Assembly: GCF_023243075.1 (NCBI RefSeq) | Contig: NZ_JALKFZ020000126.1 | Coordinates: 1-64,000, forward strand | Direction of reading: 5' to 3' | Length of the DNA: 64,000 nucleotides | From: Frankia sp. AiPa1 | GTDB taxonomy: Bacteria > Actinomycetota > Actinomycetes > Frankiales > Frankiaceae | Shown: positions 43,058 through 52,061 of the stretch, one piece after another | Numbering within the stretch: position 1 is the stretch's first letter | Layout: each line of letters begins with the position of its first letter | Notes under the pieces: model-generated | Database searches by the model: none | The model's input: the letters and a program-made list of their open reading frames with translations, nothing else | What the model was told of the DNA's origin: nothing | Translations under genes and position numbers: made by a program

Positions 43058-44911
43058 ATGGACGACCAGGGCTCTCCCGCGTACGGCGGCGGTGTCGACA
43101 ACCCGGTGCCGGCGCCGACGGCGCGTGCCCGCACGGCCACCGGCCTCCGTCCGGTGATCAACGCGACGGGGGTGCTCCTGCACGGCGCGCTGGGCCGAGC
43201 ATCGCTGTCCGCGGCGGCCCGCGCCGCGCTCGACCTGGCCGCCGGCACCATTGATCTGGAACTTGACCTGGCCACGGGTCGGCGCGATCGGCGCGGTCGC
43301 AGCGCGCTCGACGCCCTGGCCGTGGCGGTCCCGGCCGCGGGCGCCGTGCACGTCGTCAACAACGAGGCGGCCGGGCTGGCTCTCGCGGTGACGGCGCTGG
43401 CCGCGGGGCGGGACGTGGTCGTCAGCCGGGGCGAGCTCGGCGAAACCACGGACGGCCTGCGACTACCGGAGCTGCTGACCGCCACCGGCGCCCGGCTGCG
43501 TGAGGTCGGCACCACCAACCGGACCACCCTCGGTGACTATGCCCAGGCGATCGGTCCCCAGACCGGCGTCGTGCTGCGGGTCAACACCACGGGTTATCAG
43601 ATGGTCGGGTTCACAGACCGCCCCACCGTGGGTGATCTCGCCGCGCTGTGCGTCGATCTCGGGGTTCCGCTGATCGGCGACTGTGGGTCCGGGCTGCTGC
43701 ATCCGGAGCCGTCCCTGATCCACGAGCCGGATGTCACGACCTGGCTGGGCTGGGGCGTGGCAGTGGTCCTCTCGAGTGGCGACAGGCTGCTCGGCGGCCC
43801 TCAGTGCGGCCTGCTGTTCGGCCACGCCGGGATGGTCGACCGGATCCGGCGCCATCCGCTGTCCCGTGCGCACCAGGTCGGCAAGCTCACCCTCGCCGCC
43901 CTCGAGGCGACGCTGCGCCACGATCCGCCGATCCGCCAGGCTCTGCGCGCTCGCCCGGAGCAGCTTGTCGTGCGAGCGGAGCGGCTCGCCGGCTGGCTGC
44001 GTCAGGCCGGGATCGCCGCGTCCGCCGTGGCCAGCCGCGCGTGCGTCGACGAGGCTCTCGCCGCGAGCTTCAGCGGGGGCGTTGCCGGTTCCGTACCCGG
44101 AACGTCCGGCTTCCCTTCCGGTCAGGTCGGTGCGTACGGCAGGTACGGCACCGAGTTGCCGAGCGCCGCGGTGGCCCTGGACGCGCTGATCGCGGCACCG
44201 CTGCGCGACGGTGACCCGGCCGTTCTCGGCCGGGTGGAGCAGGGGTGCTGCCTGCTGGATCTGCGAGCGGTCCCCGCGGAACTCGATCCGGTGCTCGGTG
44301 CCGCCGTGCTCGGGGCCGCGACGACGATCGGGGCAACTGCCCTCACCGAGGCACCCACCGCGCCCCAGGCCACCTCCGTGCCAGGCACCATCGTCACGCC
44401 CAGGGCCTTCGCCCCTCCCGCGGTGACAGCCCCTCCCGTGACAGCCCCTCCCGCGGTGACGGCGCCCGGAGCGACCGCCGGCCGCGGAACAGCCGTCACA
44501 CCCCGAACAGCCGCCGCCCATCCGGGTGCCCATGGGCCACCCTCAGGTACCGCTTCCACGGGCACGGGCACAGCCACCTCATCGGGAGCTGCCGTACCGC
44601 CCGCAGCGGCCCTCACATCGCGTGCCTCCGTCCTCTCCCGCGCGCCCGTCGCCGCACGCGCGTCTGTCACATCGAGTACGGCGGCCACATCGAGTACGGC
44701 GGCCACGTCGGCCGGTGTGAGCATGCTCCGTCACTCCGGCCCACTGGCCAGACCGCGATCCGGGCCTCGATGGGCGTCGGAGCGGGGGCTTTCCGGGCCG
44801 GATCCGTGTCCAGTCGGGATCGAGCCGGCGGACATGGACACGGTGGAGTCCACGACCATCCCACCGGCCCAGGCCTGGGGACGGCAGGTGTCGGGGTGGG
44901 GGGCGCCGTGA
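43058..44911 (+). CDS. SelA-like protein (L-seryl-tRNA(Sec) selenium transferase family) lacking the PLP lysine
   Basis: 617 residues. Residues 25-440 align with SelA: LRPVINATGVLLHGALGRA, HVVNNEAAGLALAVTALAAG, RGELGETTDGLRLPE, VGTTNRTTLGDY and GKLTLAALEATLR. In E. coli SelA the pyridoxal phosphate is held by Lys in SGDKLLGGPQAG; here the motif is SGDRLLGGPQCG, with Arg (AGG codon) at residue 243. Residues after about 440 are a Pro/Ala/Thr-rich tail with VTAPP repeats. No selB, selD or tRNA-Sec is in the window. It may be a repurposed or inactive SelA. The next gene starts within its stop codon. Confidence 0.82.
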   Translation: MDDQGSPAYGGGVDNPVPAPTARARTATGLRPVINATGVLLHGALGRASLSAAARAALDLAAGTIDLELDLATGRRDRRGRSALDALAVAVPAAGAVHVVNNEAAGLALAVTALAAGRDVVVSRGELGETTDGLRLPELLTATGARLREVGTTNRTTLGDYAQAIGPQTGVVLRVNTTGYQMVGFTDRPTVGDLAALCVDLGVPLIGDCGSGLLHPEPSLIHEPDVTTWLGWGVAVVLSSGDRLLGGPQCGLLFGHAGMVDRIRRHPLSRAHQVGKLTLAALEATLRHDPPIRQALRARPEQLVVRAERLAGWLRQAGIAASAVASRACVDEALAASFSGGVAGSVPGTSGFPSGQVGAYGRYGTELPSAAVALDALIAAPLRDGDPAVLGRVEQGCCLLDLRAVPAELDPVLGAAVLGAATTIGATALTEAPTAPQATSVPGTIVTPRAFAPPAVTAPPVTAPPAVTAPGATAGRGTAVTPRTAAAHPGAHGPPSGTASTGTGTATSSGAAVPPAAALTSRASVLSRAPVAARASVTSSTAATSSTAATSAGVSMLRHSGPLARPRSGPRWASERGLSGPDPCPVGIEPADMDTVESTTIPPAQAWGRQVSGWGAP

Positions 44912-45678
44912 CCACCACTCGCCTCCTTGACCATCCCGTCGTCATCGACCTGCTCCGCCGGCTTTACACAGCCAGCGGAGCAGCCGTGCTGTTGTGCTTC
45001 GGACTGGTCCATCTCCTGGTCTGGCCGGGTGCGCCGACGGGCACGCCGGGCGAACGCTACCGCTGGAATGGGGACACCCACCTGCTGGACTGGCTACCCG
45101 CGAGCGCGGTGTGGTGGGTCGCCGGGATCCTGCTCGGGGTGACCGTTCTGGGTCATGCCGCCGGAGCCGCCGGGCTGGTCGGGATACCGGGTCTACGCCG
45201 TCATCACCTTGCCACCACCGGCACAGGCTGCGCCGCATCCCTGGGGCTGTATGCGATCACCTGGCCAGGCCTGGAGCCGACCCCCACCGACTTCAGCGCC
45301 GGCCCGGTCATCAGCGGGCTGCTGCTGGCCTGCGTGCTGGCGACGGCTTGGGCCCGGTACTACCCGCCGGAGCCGGGTGGCCCGCCCCATCGGCCAGGCA
45401 GACGACCCGTCGCGCGCACTGCCCGGTCAGCCCGGTCAGCCCACCCTGCGTCGACGTCGGTCCCCGCGCCTCGGTCGGTGTCCAAGCCCCAGCGGGCCGC
45501 CGACGCTCACACGGCCTCCGAACCGTGGATGGTCCGCGAACCGCGACGGACGTCCGAGCCGCTGATGATGTCCGAGCGGGGCGCGCCGGGAGCGCGGGTG
45601 GTCAGGGCATCCAGCTCACGGCCCAGGTTGAGCCGGGCGGATGGCTCCCACCGGCGCCGCGCCCATCCGGTGGAGTAA
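44908..45678 (+). CDS. Four-helix membrane protein with disordered tail
   Basis: 256 residues from a GTG overlapping the SelA-like stop by four bases (GTGA), so translation is probably coupled. Four hydrophobic segments are seen: ASGAAVLLCFGLVHLLVW, AVWWVAGILLGVTVLGHAAG, TGTGCAASLGLYAITWPGL and VISGLLLACVLATAWARY. From about residue 150 the protein is basic, Ser/Pro/Arg-rich and low complexity. Its last 172 bases overlap the opposing HD gene, so the tail may be shorter in reality. No family recognised. Confidence 0.6.
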   Translation: MTTTRLLDHPVVIDLLRRLYTASGAAVLLCFGLVHLLVWPGAPTGTPGERYRWNGDTHLLDWLPASAVWWVAGILLGVTVLGHAAGAAGLVGIPGLRRHHLATTGTGCAASLGLYAITWPGLEPTPTDFSAGPVISGLLLACVLATAWARYYPPEPGGPPHRPGRRPVARTARSARSAHPASTSVPAPRSVSKPQRAADAHTASEPWMVREPRRTSEPLMMSERGAPGARVVRASSSRPRLSRADGSHRRRAHPVE

Positions 45679-46334
45679 AGGGGGCCGTCGAGCAGACGGC
45701 GCAGCACCTGCGCCCGGCCGACCCGCCACCGCCCCTCGTCAACGGCACCGTACTCGCGGCGCACCCGGCGGACGTAAAGGTCGTAGGCGGCCGGCCCGCG
45801 CGCGAGGGTCCGCAGGTCCGCGTCGTTGACAAGGGCCTCACCACGGCCGGATGAACCTGGTGCACCCGACCCATGGGACGCGGTCGCGAGCACCAGGCGG
45901 GCGACGGTGTCCCCGATCTCGGGCGGGCAGTCCAGATCTCGCAGGACCCGGACGGCGAGCTCGGCCGAGCGCCCTTCGTTGTCGGCCAGGTCGGGGTCGT
46001 ACACCGCGTCGTGGAAGTAGACGGCGAGAATGCAGGCGGGCGCGAGTTTCGCGTCGCTGGCCTGCCGCTCGGCCGTGACCAGCACCCGCAGGGCGGCCGT
46101 GGCCTCCGCAACGTGACGCAGAGTGTGATAGTAGCGGCCCGGTTGCTGATAGCGACGGGCGAGATCGACGAAGGCCCGTACCCGCTCGCCGACGTCCGCA
46201 CCGGCGCCCGCGCTGACCAGTGCGTCGTCGAAGACCCGGGCGAGCGGTGTGCGCGACACTGCCAGCGCAGAACCATGGACGGTGTTCACATTCCCTCCCA
46301 ACCCATGCTCATCTTCCCGCTCGGGCCCGCTCAT
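45507..46334 (-). CDS. HD-superfamily metal-dependent phosphohydrolase
   Basis: About 275 residues. Metal-binding motifs: YYHTLRHVAEA, AVYFHDAVYDP (the HD pair) and a later VNDADLRTL. RYGA-type helix REYGAVDEGRWRVGRAQVL and RLNLGRELDAL complete the predicted HD family. The C-terminal 30 residues are a polar extension lying over the opposing membrane gene. Substrate probably a small phosphoester, not predictable. ATG at 46334; GTG codons a little downstream are alternatives. Confidence 0.82.
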   Translation of the reverse strand: MSGPEREDEHGLGGNVNTVHGSALAVSRTPLARVFDDALVSAGAGADVGERVRAFVDLARRYQQPGRYYHTLRHVAEATAALRVLVTAERQASDAKLAPACILAVYFHDAVYDPDLADNEGRSAELAVRVLRDLDCPPEIGDTVARLVLATASHGSGAPGSSGRGEALVNDADLRTLARGPAAYDLYVRRVRREYGAVDEGRWRVGRAQVLRRLLDGPLYSTGWARRRWEPSARLNLGRELDALTTRAPGAPRSDIISGSDVRRGSRTIHGSEAV

Positions 46335-46591
46335 ACTCCCCAGCGGCCGCGCGGGGCCGCTGGGTCGAGGCGCCCAGCGGGGCCCCGCATGTCAGCGAAC
46401 ACACCCCTGCGTACCAGAACGATCCGGGACGGCCGACCGTCTCCGCGCGGCGCCCCCCGGCATCGGCGCGCACCGATCGGGAGCCGCCCCAAGATCCGTC
46501 CGTGATCGGGAGCCGTCCCGGATCAGCCACTGCCCCCGATCAGGCCACCCCGACATTTGCCATCGTCGAACATACGTGCGACCGCTGGGTG

Positions 46592-46810
46592 GTGGGAGTG
46601 CAGATAGTGATCGACGGGCAGGCTTATCCGCTGCCGGCGGATACCGATCCGGCGGAGCTGCGCCGACGGGTCGCCCAGGCGGTCTTCCGCTGCGAGGTCG
46701 AGCAGCTTCACCTGGCCGACGGCCGCACGATGCTGGTCAACTGGCGATCCATCCGCCTCGTCGAGATTCAATCCGTCGATCCCAGCCCACCAAATCCCCC
46801 CATAAATTGA
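46592..46810 (+). CDS. Small hypothetical protein
   Basis: About 72 residues. A compact beta pattern: VQIVIDGQAYPLPADTDPAEL, RRRVAQAVFRCEVEQL, DGRTMLVNWRSIRLVEIQ. Three nearby GTG codons (46589, 46592, 46598) could start it. It resembles small actinobacterial proteins of unknown function, but I cannot name a family. It ends just before an AT-rich gap. Confidence 0.55.
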   Translation: MGVQIVIDGQAYPLPADTDPAELRRRVAQAVFRCEVEQLHLADGRTMLVNWRSIRLVEIQSVDPSPPNPPIN

Positions 46811-47013
46811 CAAATATCGAAATACTTCTTAATTACCATTAAAGCCATATATCGGGGTAGCCGTTGACCCATAAGCATTGATCGGTCGTTTATTGCAGGC
46901 ACATCTCATAGGGATGGTTAGGTGCCAGTTGTGCACCAGTTGCAATTATTGCGATCTTTGTGGGGTGGCAGGTGCGCCCGGCCCACTTCCTGTAGCGTCC
47001 AGGGAGCCCAATC
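46811..47013. other. AT-rich leader of the halogenase-like gene
   Basis: Positions about 46800-46890 are strongly AT-rich for this genome (taattaccattaaagcc). A second such patch is around 46936-46962 (ccagttgcaattattgcg). Two cagttg copies lie at about 46926 and 46937. The ribosome binding site AGGGAG precedes the ATG at 47014. Confidence 0.6.
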
Positions 47014-48663
47014 ATGATCGGGTACGACTATTCCGTCGCGATCCTCGGCAGCGGCATCGCCGGTTCGACGCTGGCGAACATCCTCGCGCGTCACGGTCAC
47101 AGCGTGCTACTAGTAGACAGCGGCAGCCATCCACGGTTCGCACTGGGGGAATCGACGATCGGCGAGACGACCTATCTCCTCAAACTGTTGGCAGAGCGGT
47201 TCGACGTGCCCGAACTCGCCCACGTCAGCAGCTTCGAAGGGGTACGCTCGCACGTCACGTCCGCCTGCGGAGTCAAGCGCAACTTCGGTTTCGTCTACCA
47301 CCGCGACGGGCTTGTCCAGGACCCCGCGGAAGTCACCCAGTGCAGCGTCGCGGAGTTCCCGAACGGCCCGGAGATGCACATGCATCGCCAGGACATCGAC
47401 TCCTACCTGTTCTACACGGCCGTCCGCTACGGGGCCCAGCCGCGCCAGCGGACGACGGTCGAACGGGTCGAGTTCAGCGCAGACGCCGCGACGCTCACCA
47501 CCCACTCCGGCGAAACGATCCGCGTGCGGTACGTCGTCGACGCATCCGGTCGTAATTCGGTGCTCGCGAACACGTTCCACCTGCGTGAGGAGCCGTGCCG
47601 ATTCCGCACCAGCTCCCGAACACTGTTCACCCACATGGTCGGGGTCACACCGTTCGACGATGTCACGACGCCCAGTGGACAGCCGACACGGTGGCACCAG
47701 GGCACCCTGCACCACATCTTCGACGGCGGCTGGTTGTGGGTGATCCCGTTCGATAACCACCGCAAGGCCACCAACCCGCTGTGCAGCGTCGGACTCAACC
47801 TCGACGACCGGCGCTTCCCGCGCGAGGAGGGGCGCAGCGCGGACGACGAGTGGGCTGCCTTTCTCGACCGCTTCCCCAGCGTGGCCCGTCAGTTCGCCGG
47901 CGCGCGTCCGGCATGGAACTGGGTGTCCACCGGACGTACCCAGTACTCCAGCAGCCACACTGTCGGCGACCGCTGGGCGATGATGAGCCACGCGGCCGGC
48001 GCGATCGACGCGCTGTTCTCCCGGGGCATGGCCAACACGATGCAGGTGATCTACGCCTTCACTCCGACCCTGCTCGCGGCGCTCGGCGACGACGACTTCT
48101 CCGCGCAGCGGTTCGCCCACATCGACACGCTCAACCAGACCATCCTCGACGTCAATGATCAGCTCGTCTACGGCTCGTACGTCTCGTTCCGGGACTTCGA
48201 CCTGTGGCGGGCATGGTCAAAGGTCTGGTTCCTGGGCTGGAACATGGGCATCGCCCGCATCGTCGGCACGTATTTCGGCTATCTGGAGAAGGGCGACCGC
48301 GCTCTGTTCGACCAGCTGCTCGACGCCCCACACCTAGGCACCTTCTGCCCGGATCTGCCGGAGTTCCAGCCGCTGTTCGCCTCCCTGTTCGGCGTGATGG
48401 TCGACGTCGAGGAGGGCCGGCGGACCCCGGCCGAGGCGGTCGGACGGCTCGCCGAGCTACTGGGCGGCGCGGAGTTCCTGCCGACCCCCCTGAAGCTCGG
48501 CGATGTGCTGCGCCGCTGGCACGACGGGTCCTTCGAGGCCCAGCGCCGGATGTATGAGTGGGGCCGCAGCGACTCCCCGGAATCGATGCGGCGCTGGTAC
48601 GAGTACGACCTCGACAAGCTGCTGGCCCGAACCGGCGGCGCCCCACAGCCGGCGAGTTTCTGA
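47014..48663 (+). CDS. FAD-dependent halogenase-like oxidoreductase
   Basis: 549 residues. The FAD-binding Rossmann loop GSGIAGS is at 12-18. GESTIGET at 45-52 matches the halogenase block GES(T/L). WLWVIP at 240-245 is the WxWxIP motif that marks FADH2-dependent halogenases and blocks monooxygenase chemistry. Lys88 in GVKRNFGF sits where the catalytic Lys of this class (Lys79 of PrnA) is expected. The N-terminal part is typical; the C-terminal part (about 350-549) is divergent. It needs a separate flavin reductase, none of which is nearby. The cluster position suggests an aromatic amine or phenol as substrate. A plain monooxygenase cannot be excluded. Confidence 0.78.
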   Translation: MIGYDYSVAILGSGIAGSTLANILARHGHSVLLVDSGSHPRFALGESTIGETTYLLKLLAERFDVPELAHVSSFEGVRSHVTSACGVKRNFGFVYHRDGLVQDPAEVTQCSVAEFPNGPEMHMHRQDIDSYLFYTAVRYGAQPRQRTTVERVEFSADAATLTTHSGETIRVRYVVDASGRNSVLANTFHLREEPCRFRTSSRTLFTHMVGVTPFDDVTTPSGQPTRWHQGTLHHIFDGGWLWVIPFDNHRKATNPLCSVGLNLDDRRFPREEGRSADDEWAAFLDRFPSVARQFAGARPAWNWVSTGRTQYSSSHTVGDRWAMMSHAAGAIDALFSRGMANTMQVIYAFTPTLLAALGDDDFSAQRFAHIDTLNQTILDVNDQLVYGSYVSFRDFDLWRAWSKVWFLGWNMGIARIVGTYFGYLEKGDRALFDQLLDAPHLGTFCPDLPEFQPLFASLFGVMVDVEEGRRTPAEAVGRLAELLGGAEFLPTPLKLGDVLRRWHDGSFEAQRRMYEWGRSDSPESMRRWYEYDLDKLLARTGGAPQPASF

Positions 48664-48737
48664 CACCCCCTGTCCGCGCCGGCCGGCGGACCGGCCGGCG
48701 CGGACAGCTCATCCGTGCGCGGCCCTACCCCACGCTC

Positions 48738-49100
48738 TCAGACGTCGCGGTGGACTGTGTTGGGCTGGAAGGCCGGCAGGCAGACCGAGACGTAGTCGGC
48801 GCCCTGCGAGCCCGGGGTGCTGTACCGCACCCATTCGCCGGCCGGGGTGTGCACCGCCTGCCCCGCCGCGACCTCGATCAGCCCGCCCTCGTGTTCCACC
48901 CGGACCGTGCCGCGCAGCACCACGGTGTACTCGTCGAACTCCGGCCGCTGACCCGGTTCCGCCCAGCCGGCCGGGCTCGACATGTGCGCGATGCTCACGC
49001 CGTGCGTCCCGGTGTTCACGACGCCGACGTACTCGCGAATGATTTTCGGCAGGTTCCCCGCCGCCTCGACGATGGTGGGCCGCTCGATGAACGTTGGCAT
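48738..49100 (-). CDS. Cupin-domain protein
   Basis: 120 residues with a single beta-barrel cupin: GTHGVSIAHMSSPAGWAEPGQ, then FDEYTVVLRGTVRVEHEGG and AAGQAVHTPAGEWVRYSTPG. The first cupin motif has few of the usual His ligands (Glu and His are present), so metal binding is uncertain. Starts MPTFIERPTIVEAAG. It lies opposite and just downstream of the halogenase-like gene and may be part of that small group. Confidence 0.83.
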   Translation of the reverse strand: MPTFIERPTIVEAAGNLPKIIREYVGVVNTGTHGVSIAHMSSPAGWAEPGQRPEFDEYTVVLRGTVRVEHEGGLIEVAAGQAVHTPAGEWVRYSTPGSQGADYVSVCLPAFQPNTVHRDV

Positions 49101-49399
49101 GAGACATCATCGCATCCGGCCGGCGGTATACGGCCCGCCGTGCACCGTCGATGGGCTTCCCGCGCGGCCGTCCGTGTACCCCACCCCAGGGCACACCGCA
49201 CCGGGACGTGGCCCCACCAGGGACGACGAAGACCACCCGGTTCCCGGGCAGCAGTGGGGCCGGCTGAGGCCGACCATGGACGGCGACGCTACTATCTGCT
49301 TTGCTTCCTCGATGCCGATCGGACGCGATACGGACGAACACGATACCGACAGGTGCAACATCGGCGGAGCGCGTACCGGTGGAATGCGGAGGGGGCTTC

Positions 49400-49978
49400 A
49401 TGAAAACCGAATCAGCCTTACTGGCCCAGGCAGGCGTGCCCCACAGCGACAATCCGTCGGCAGCGCACGATAATCGGCCACAGCTTTTCAGCACGCCCGC
49501 ACCCACCGGGGCGGGATTCGCAGCCATCGGTTCGTGCCTCGCCGGCCTGACGTTTCATCACTTCGACATCGCTGTCGCCGGGCTCGACGAGGCCCGGGAG
49601 ATCTACACGGTCATGCTCGGCATCGGGGCGTGGCGGACCCGGACCCTGACGGGCGCCGTCGAGCGCCACGGCCGTACCGTGGCACAGGGCGGCGCCCGGG
49701 TGGCGGTGGGGAGTCTCGGTTCAGGACTCGTCCGCCTGATCGAGCCCGGCATTGGCCTTACCGTGGCCCGCGAGGCACTCGACCGACGCGGTGAAGGGCT
49801 GTTCGCGATCGGCTACCAGGTCGACGACCCGATCGCCGCGCTGGGCGCCGCGCTCGTCGCCGGGACGACGGTCGAGCAGGTGGGGCCCGATCTGGTCACG
49901 CCGACTGAGATCTATCTCGACGGTGGCTCCGGGCTGCTCCTCAACCTGCTGCATGGCGGCGCCAACGGGCCGAGCTGA
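49400..49978 (+). CDS. VOC/glyoxalase-superfamily protein
   Basis: 192 residues. After a polar N-terminus the core starts LTFHHFDIAVAGLDEAREIY with the first metal His. RTVAQGGARVAVGSLGSG, GLFAIGYQVDDPIAALGAAL and PTEIYLDGGSGLLLNLLHGG supply the paired beta-alpha-beta units. Such proteins act as isomerases, dioxygenases or resistance proteins. GGAGGGGG lies upstream of the ATG at 49400. Probably linked to the halogenase and AHBA genes by position only. Confidence 0.82.
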   Translation: MKTESALLAQAGVPHSDNPSAAHDNRPQLFSTPAPTGAGFAAIGSCLAGLTFHHFDIAVAGLDEAREIYTVMLGIGAWRTRTLTGAVERHGRTVAQGGARVAVGSLGSGLVRLIEPGIGLTVAREALDRRGEGLFAIGYQVDDPIAALGAALVAGTTVEQVGPDLVTPTEIYLDGGSGLLLNLLHGGANGPS

Positions 49979-50109
49979 TCCAGCGAATCGCACCGGTGGG
50001 CTTGTGCCGGGCACCCCATAAATGTCATCATCAATTGAGGTCGCCCGGCACCCCCCGAGCCGGGCGGCCTCTTCAGCCGCCCCGGCTCGCGGCACGGATC
50101 CTCGCGGGC

Positions 50110-50580
50110 TCACCGAAGCAGGACGATGATCGTCAGCAGGACGCCGATCAGGGTCGTCCCGAGGGCCACGAAGGTCGCGATCCGCCCTTGGCCGCTGCCC
50201 CGGCGCCAGGCCAGCGCGCCGCACCCGACTGCGATCAGTCCGGCCAAGGGGAAGAACAGGCCGAACGCCGCGAAGGTGAAGGCGACGATCCACAGCGCGC
50301 GGGCGTCCGGCAGCTCGTCGTCTGGATCGAGCTCCGGATCGGCACTCCGCTCCCCGCTACGATCCGCATACAGAGCATCTTGTGGTCCCGCCGCTTCCCC
50401 AGCTTCACCTGGCCGCCCCTCGGGCCCGCTTCCCACCTGTTGCGGAACCATCCCCGACCCGCCTGCAGATTCGCGACCATCGTCGCGGTCCGCATCGCCC
50501 GGCCCGGCCGAGGCACCACCGCCCGGAGCGGACCGTGCTGCCCCGGAATCGGCATTGGTCTCGGCGGTGGCCTTGGTCAT
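50110..50580 (-). CDS. DUF4190-type membrane protein
   Basis: 156 residues. The N-terminal 90 residues are acidic and disordered (GPGDADRDDGRESAGG). Two membrane helices follow: LWIVAFTFAAFGLFFPLAGLIAVGCGALA and GRIATFVALGTTLIGVLLTIIVLL. This is the pattern of actinobacterial DUF4190 proteins. AGGAGGAG lies six bases upstream of the ATG at 50580. Function unknown. Confidence 0.78.
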   Translation of the reverse strand: MTKATAETNADSGAARSAPGGGASAGPGDADRDDGRESAGGSGMVPQQVGSGPEGRPGEAGEAAGPQDALYADRSGERSADPELDPDDELPDARALWIVAFTFAAFGLFFPLAGLIAVGCGALAWRRGSGQGRIATFVALGTTLIGVLLTIIVLLR

Positions 50581-50966
50581 CCCGAACTCCTCCTGAACAA
50601 CTCGACAGTTCTCCGCGGCGGTGTTCTCACCGCCCGTAGGTGGGATCTCCCGATAGCGGTTCCGGGAGCATGTCCCAGAGCCTGACGTAGTTTCCGCCCG
50701 CTGTCCCGACTCCACGCGAGAACAGGATCAATCAGACCCCACGATCACCCGAAGGCGCTACCACATGTGAACCCGATCGCGCCTTCGGCCACGAACGCCC
50801 GCCGCAGTGCCCCGGTGCACGCCGGCGGAACCGTCCCGGGCAGACTGGACGACGGCGTCGCGGCGGACCAGCCAACGGCCAGCGGGGCCCACTGTCCCCC
50901 CGGCAGCCGAAATGGCGGGTCCGACAGGTCCGGCGCCACGAGACCTCGCGGATCCGGAGACTCCAC
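50581..50966. other. Gap before the AHBA genes
   Basis: 386 bases without a convincing gene. It separates the divergent DUF4190 gene and the first AHBA gene, so it likely holds promoters for both. No clear operator was recognised. Confidence 0.5.
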
Positions 50967-52061
50967 GTGACCGGCATGCCTGCCGCCCAGCGGCTCAGCC
51001 CGATCGAACAGGTCGGGCCCGACCACCGGCGCGTACTGGTCGACCTGGGCGATCGCGCCTACCCCGTCGACGTCGGTGCGGGGGTTCGCCGCCTCCTGCC
51101 CGCCGTCGTCGCCCGGCTCGGCGCACGCCGCGCCGTCATCGTCTCCGCCCGTCCGGCCGGCACCGTTCCTGACCCGGGCGTGCCCGCGCTGCGCGTGGCG
51201 GCCCGTGACGGTGAGGTCGACAAGACGTTGGCCAACGTCGAGGCGCTCTGCAGCCAGTTCGCGGGCTTCGGGCTGACCCGCAGCGACGTGATCATCTCCT
51301 GCGGCGGCGGCACGACGACCGACGTCGTGGGGCTCGCCGCCGCCCTGTACCACCGCGGCACGACCGTCGTGCACCTGCCGACCTCCCTGCTCGCCCAGGT
51401 GGATGCGAGCGTCGGCGGCAAGACCGCCGTCAACCTTCCCGCCGGCAAGAACCTTGTCGGCGCCTACTGGCAGCCCAGCGCCGTGCTGTGCGACACCGAG
51501 CTGCTGGCGACCCTGCCCCGGCGGGAGTGGGTCAACGGCTATGGCGAGATCGCCCGGGCCCACTTCATCGGCGCACCGGACCTGATGGATCGGCCCGTCG
51601 GCGAACAGATCGCGGCGAGCGTGGCGCTCAAGGCTGGCGTCGTCGCCCGGGACGAGCGGGATGGCAGCCTCCGGCACATCCTCAACTACGGGCACACCCT
51701 CGGCCACGCCCTGGAACGGGTCAGCGACTACGCGATGCGCCACGGGGAGGCGGTCGCGGTCGGCACCGTTTTCGCCGGCCGCCTGGCCGGCGCGCTCGGC
51801 CGGATCAGGCCGGAGCGGGTCGCGGAACATCTCGACGTGGTGCGTGGCTACGGGCTGCCCTGGGCCCTGCCTGCCGAGGTCGACCTGGACGCGCTCATCG
51901 CCGTCATGCGTCTGGACAAGAAGTCCATGGGCACCGGGCTGACCTTTGTTCTGGACCGGGCGAGCGGCCCGGACGAGGCGAGCGGCCCGGAGCTGGTCGC
52001 CGACGTCGACGAGGCGCTGGTGCGGGCGACCCTCGCCGCGATGCCCCGGGAGACGGCATGA
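50967..52061 (+). CDS. rifG: AminoDHQ synthase (RifG-like, sugar-phosphate cyclase family)
   Basis: 364 residues of the dehydroquinate synthase family. Cofactor and metal motifs: DVIISCGGGTTTDVVGLAAALYH, then TVVHLPTSLLAQVDASVGGKTAVNLPAGKNLVGAYWQP. Metal ligands occur in GYGEIARAHFIGA, LNYGHTLGHALERVS and MRHGEAVAVG. In AHBA clusters this enzyme closes aminoDAHP to aminodehydroquinate. Calling it the amino version rests on its six AHBA neighbours; on sequence alone it could be AroB. A GTG start at 50967 follows GGAGA. It overlaps the next gene by four bases (ATGA). Confidence 0.85.
   Translation: MTGMPAAQRLSPIEQVGPDHRRVLVDLGDRAYPVDVGAGVRRLLPAVVARLGARRAVIVSARPAGTVPDPGVPALRVAARDGEVDKTLANVEALCSQFAGFGLTRSDVIISCGGGTTTDVVGLAAALYHRGTTVVHLPTSLLAQVDASVGGKTAVNLPAGKNLVGAYWQPSAVLCDTELLATLPRREWVNGYGEIARAHFIGAPDLMDRPVGEQIAASVALKAGVVARDERDGSLRHILNYGHTLGHALERVSDYAMRHGEAVAVGTVFAGRLAGALGRIRPERVAEHLDVVRGYGLPWALPAEVDLDALIAVMRLDKKSMGTGLTFVLDRASGPDEASGPELVADVDEALVRATLAAMPRETA

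Noticed and set aside
43058..44911. tRNA-Sec or SECIS element near the SelA-like gene
   Set aside because: No long-variable-arm tRNA or suitable hairpin next to an in-frame TGA was recognised.
50967..52061. Primary aroB for the shikimate pathway
   Set aside because: The neighbours are AHBA-specific (RifK, RifJ, RifN types) and the partner dehydratase has the altered active-site loop of RifJ rather than AroQ.
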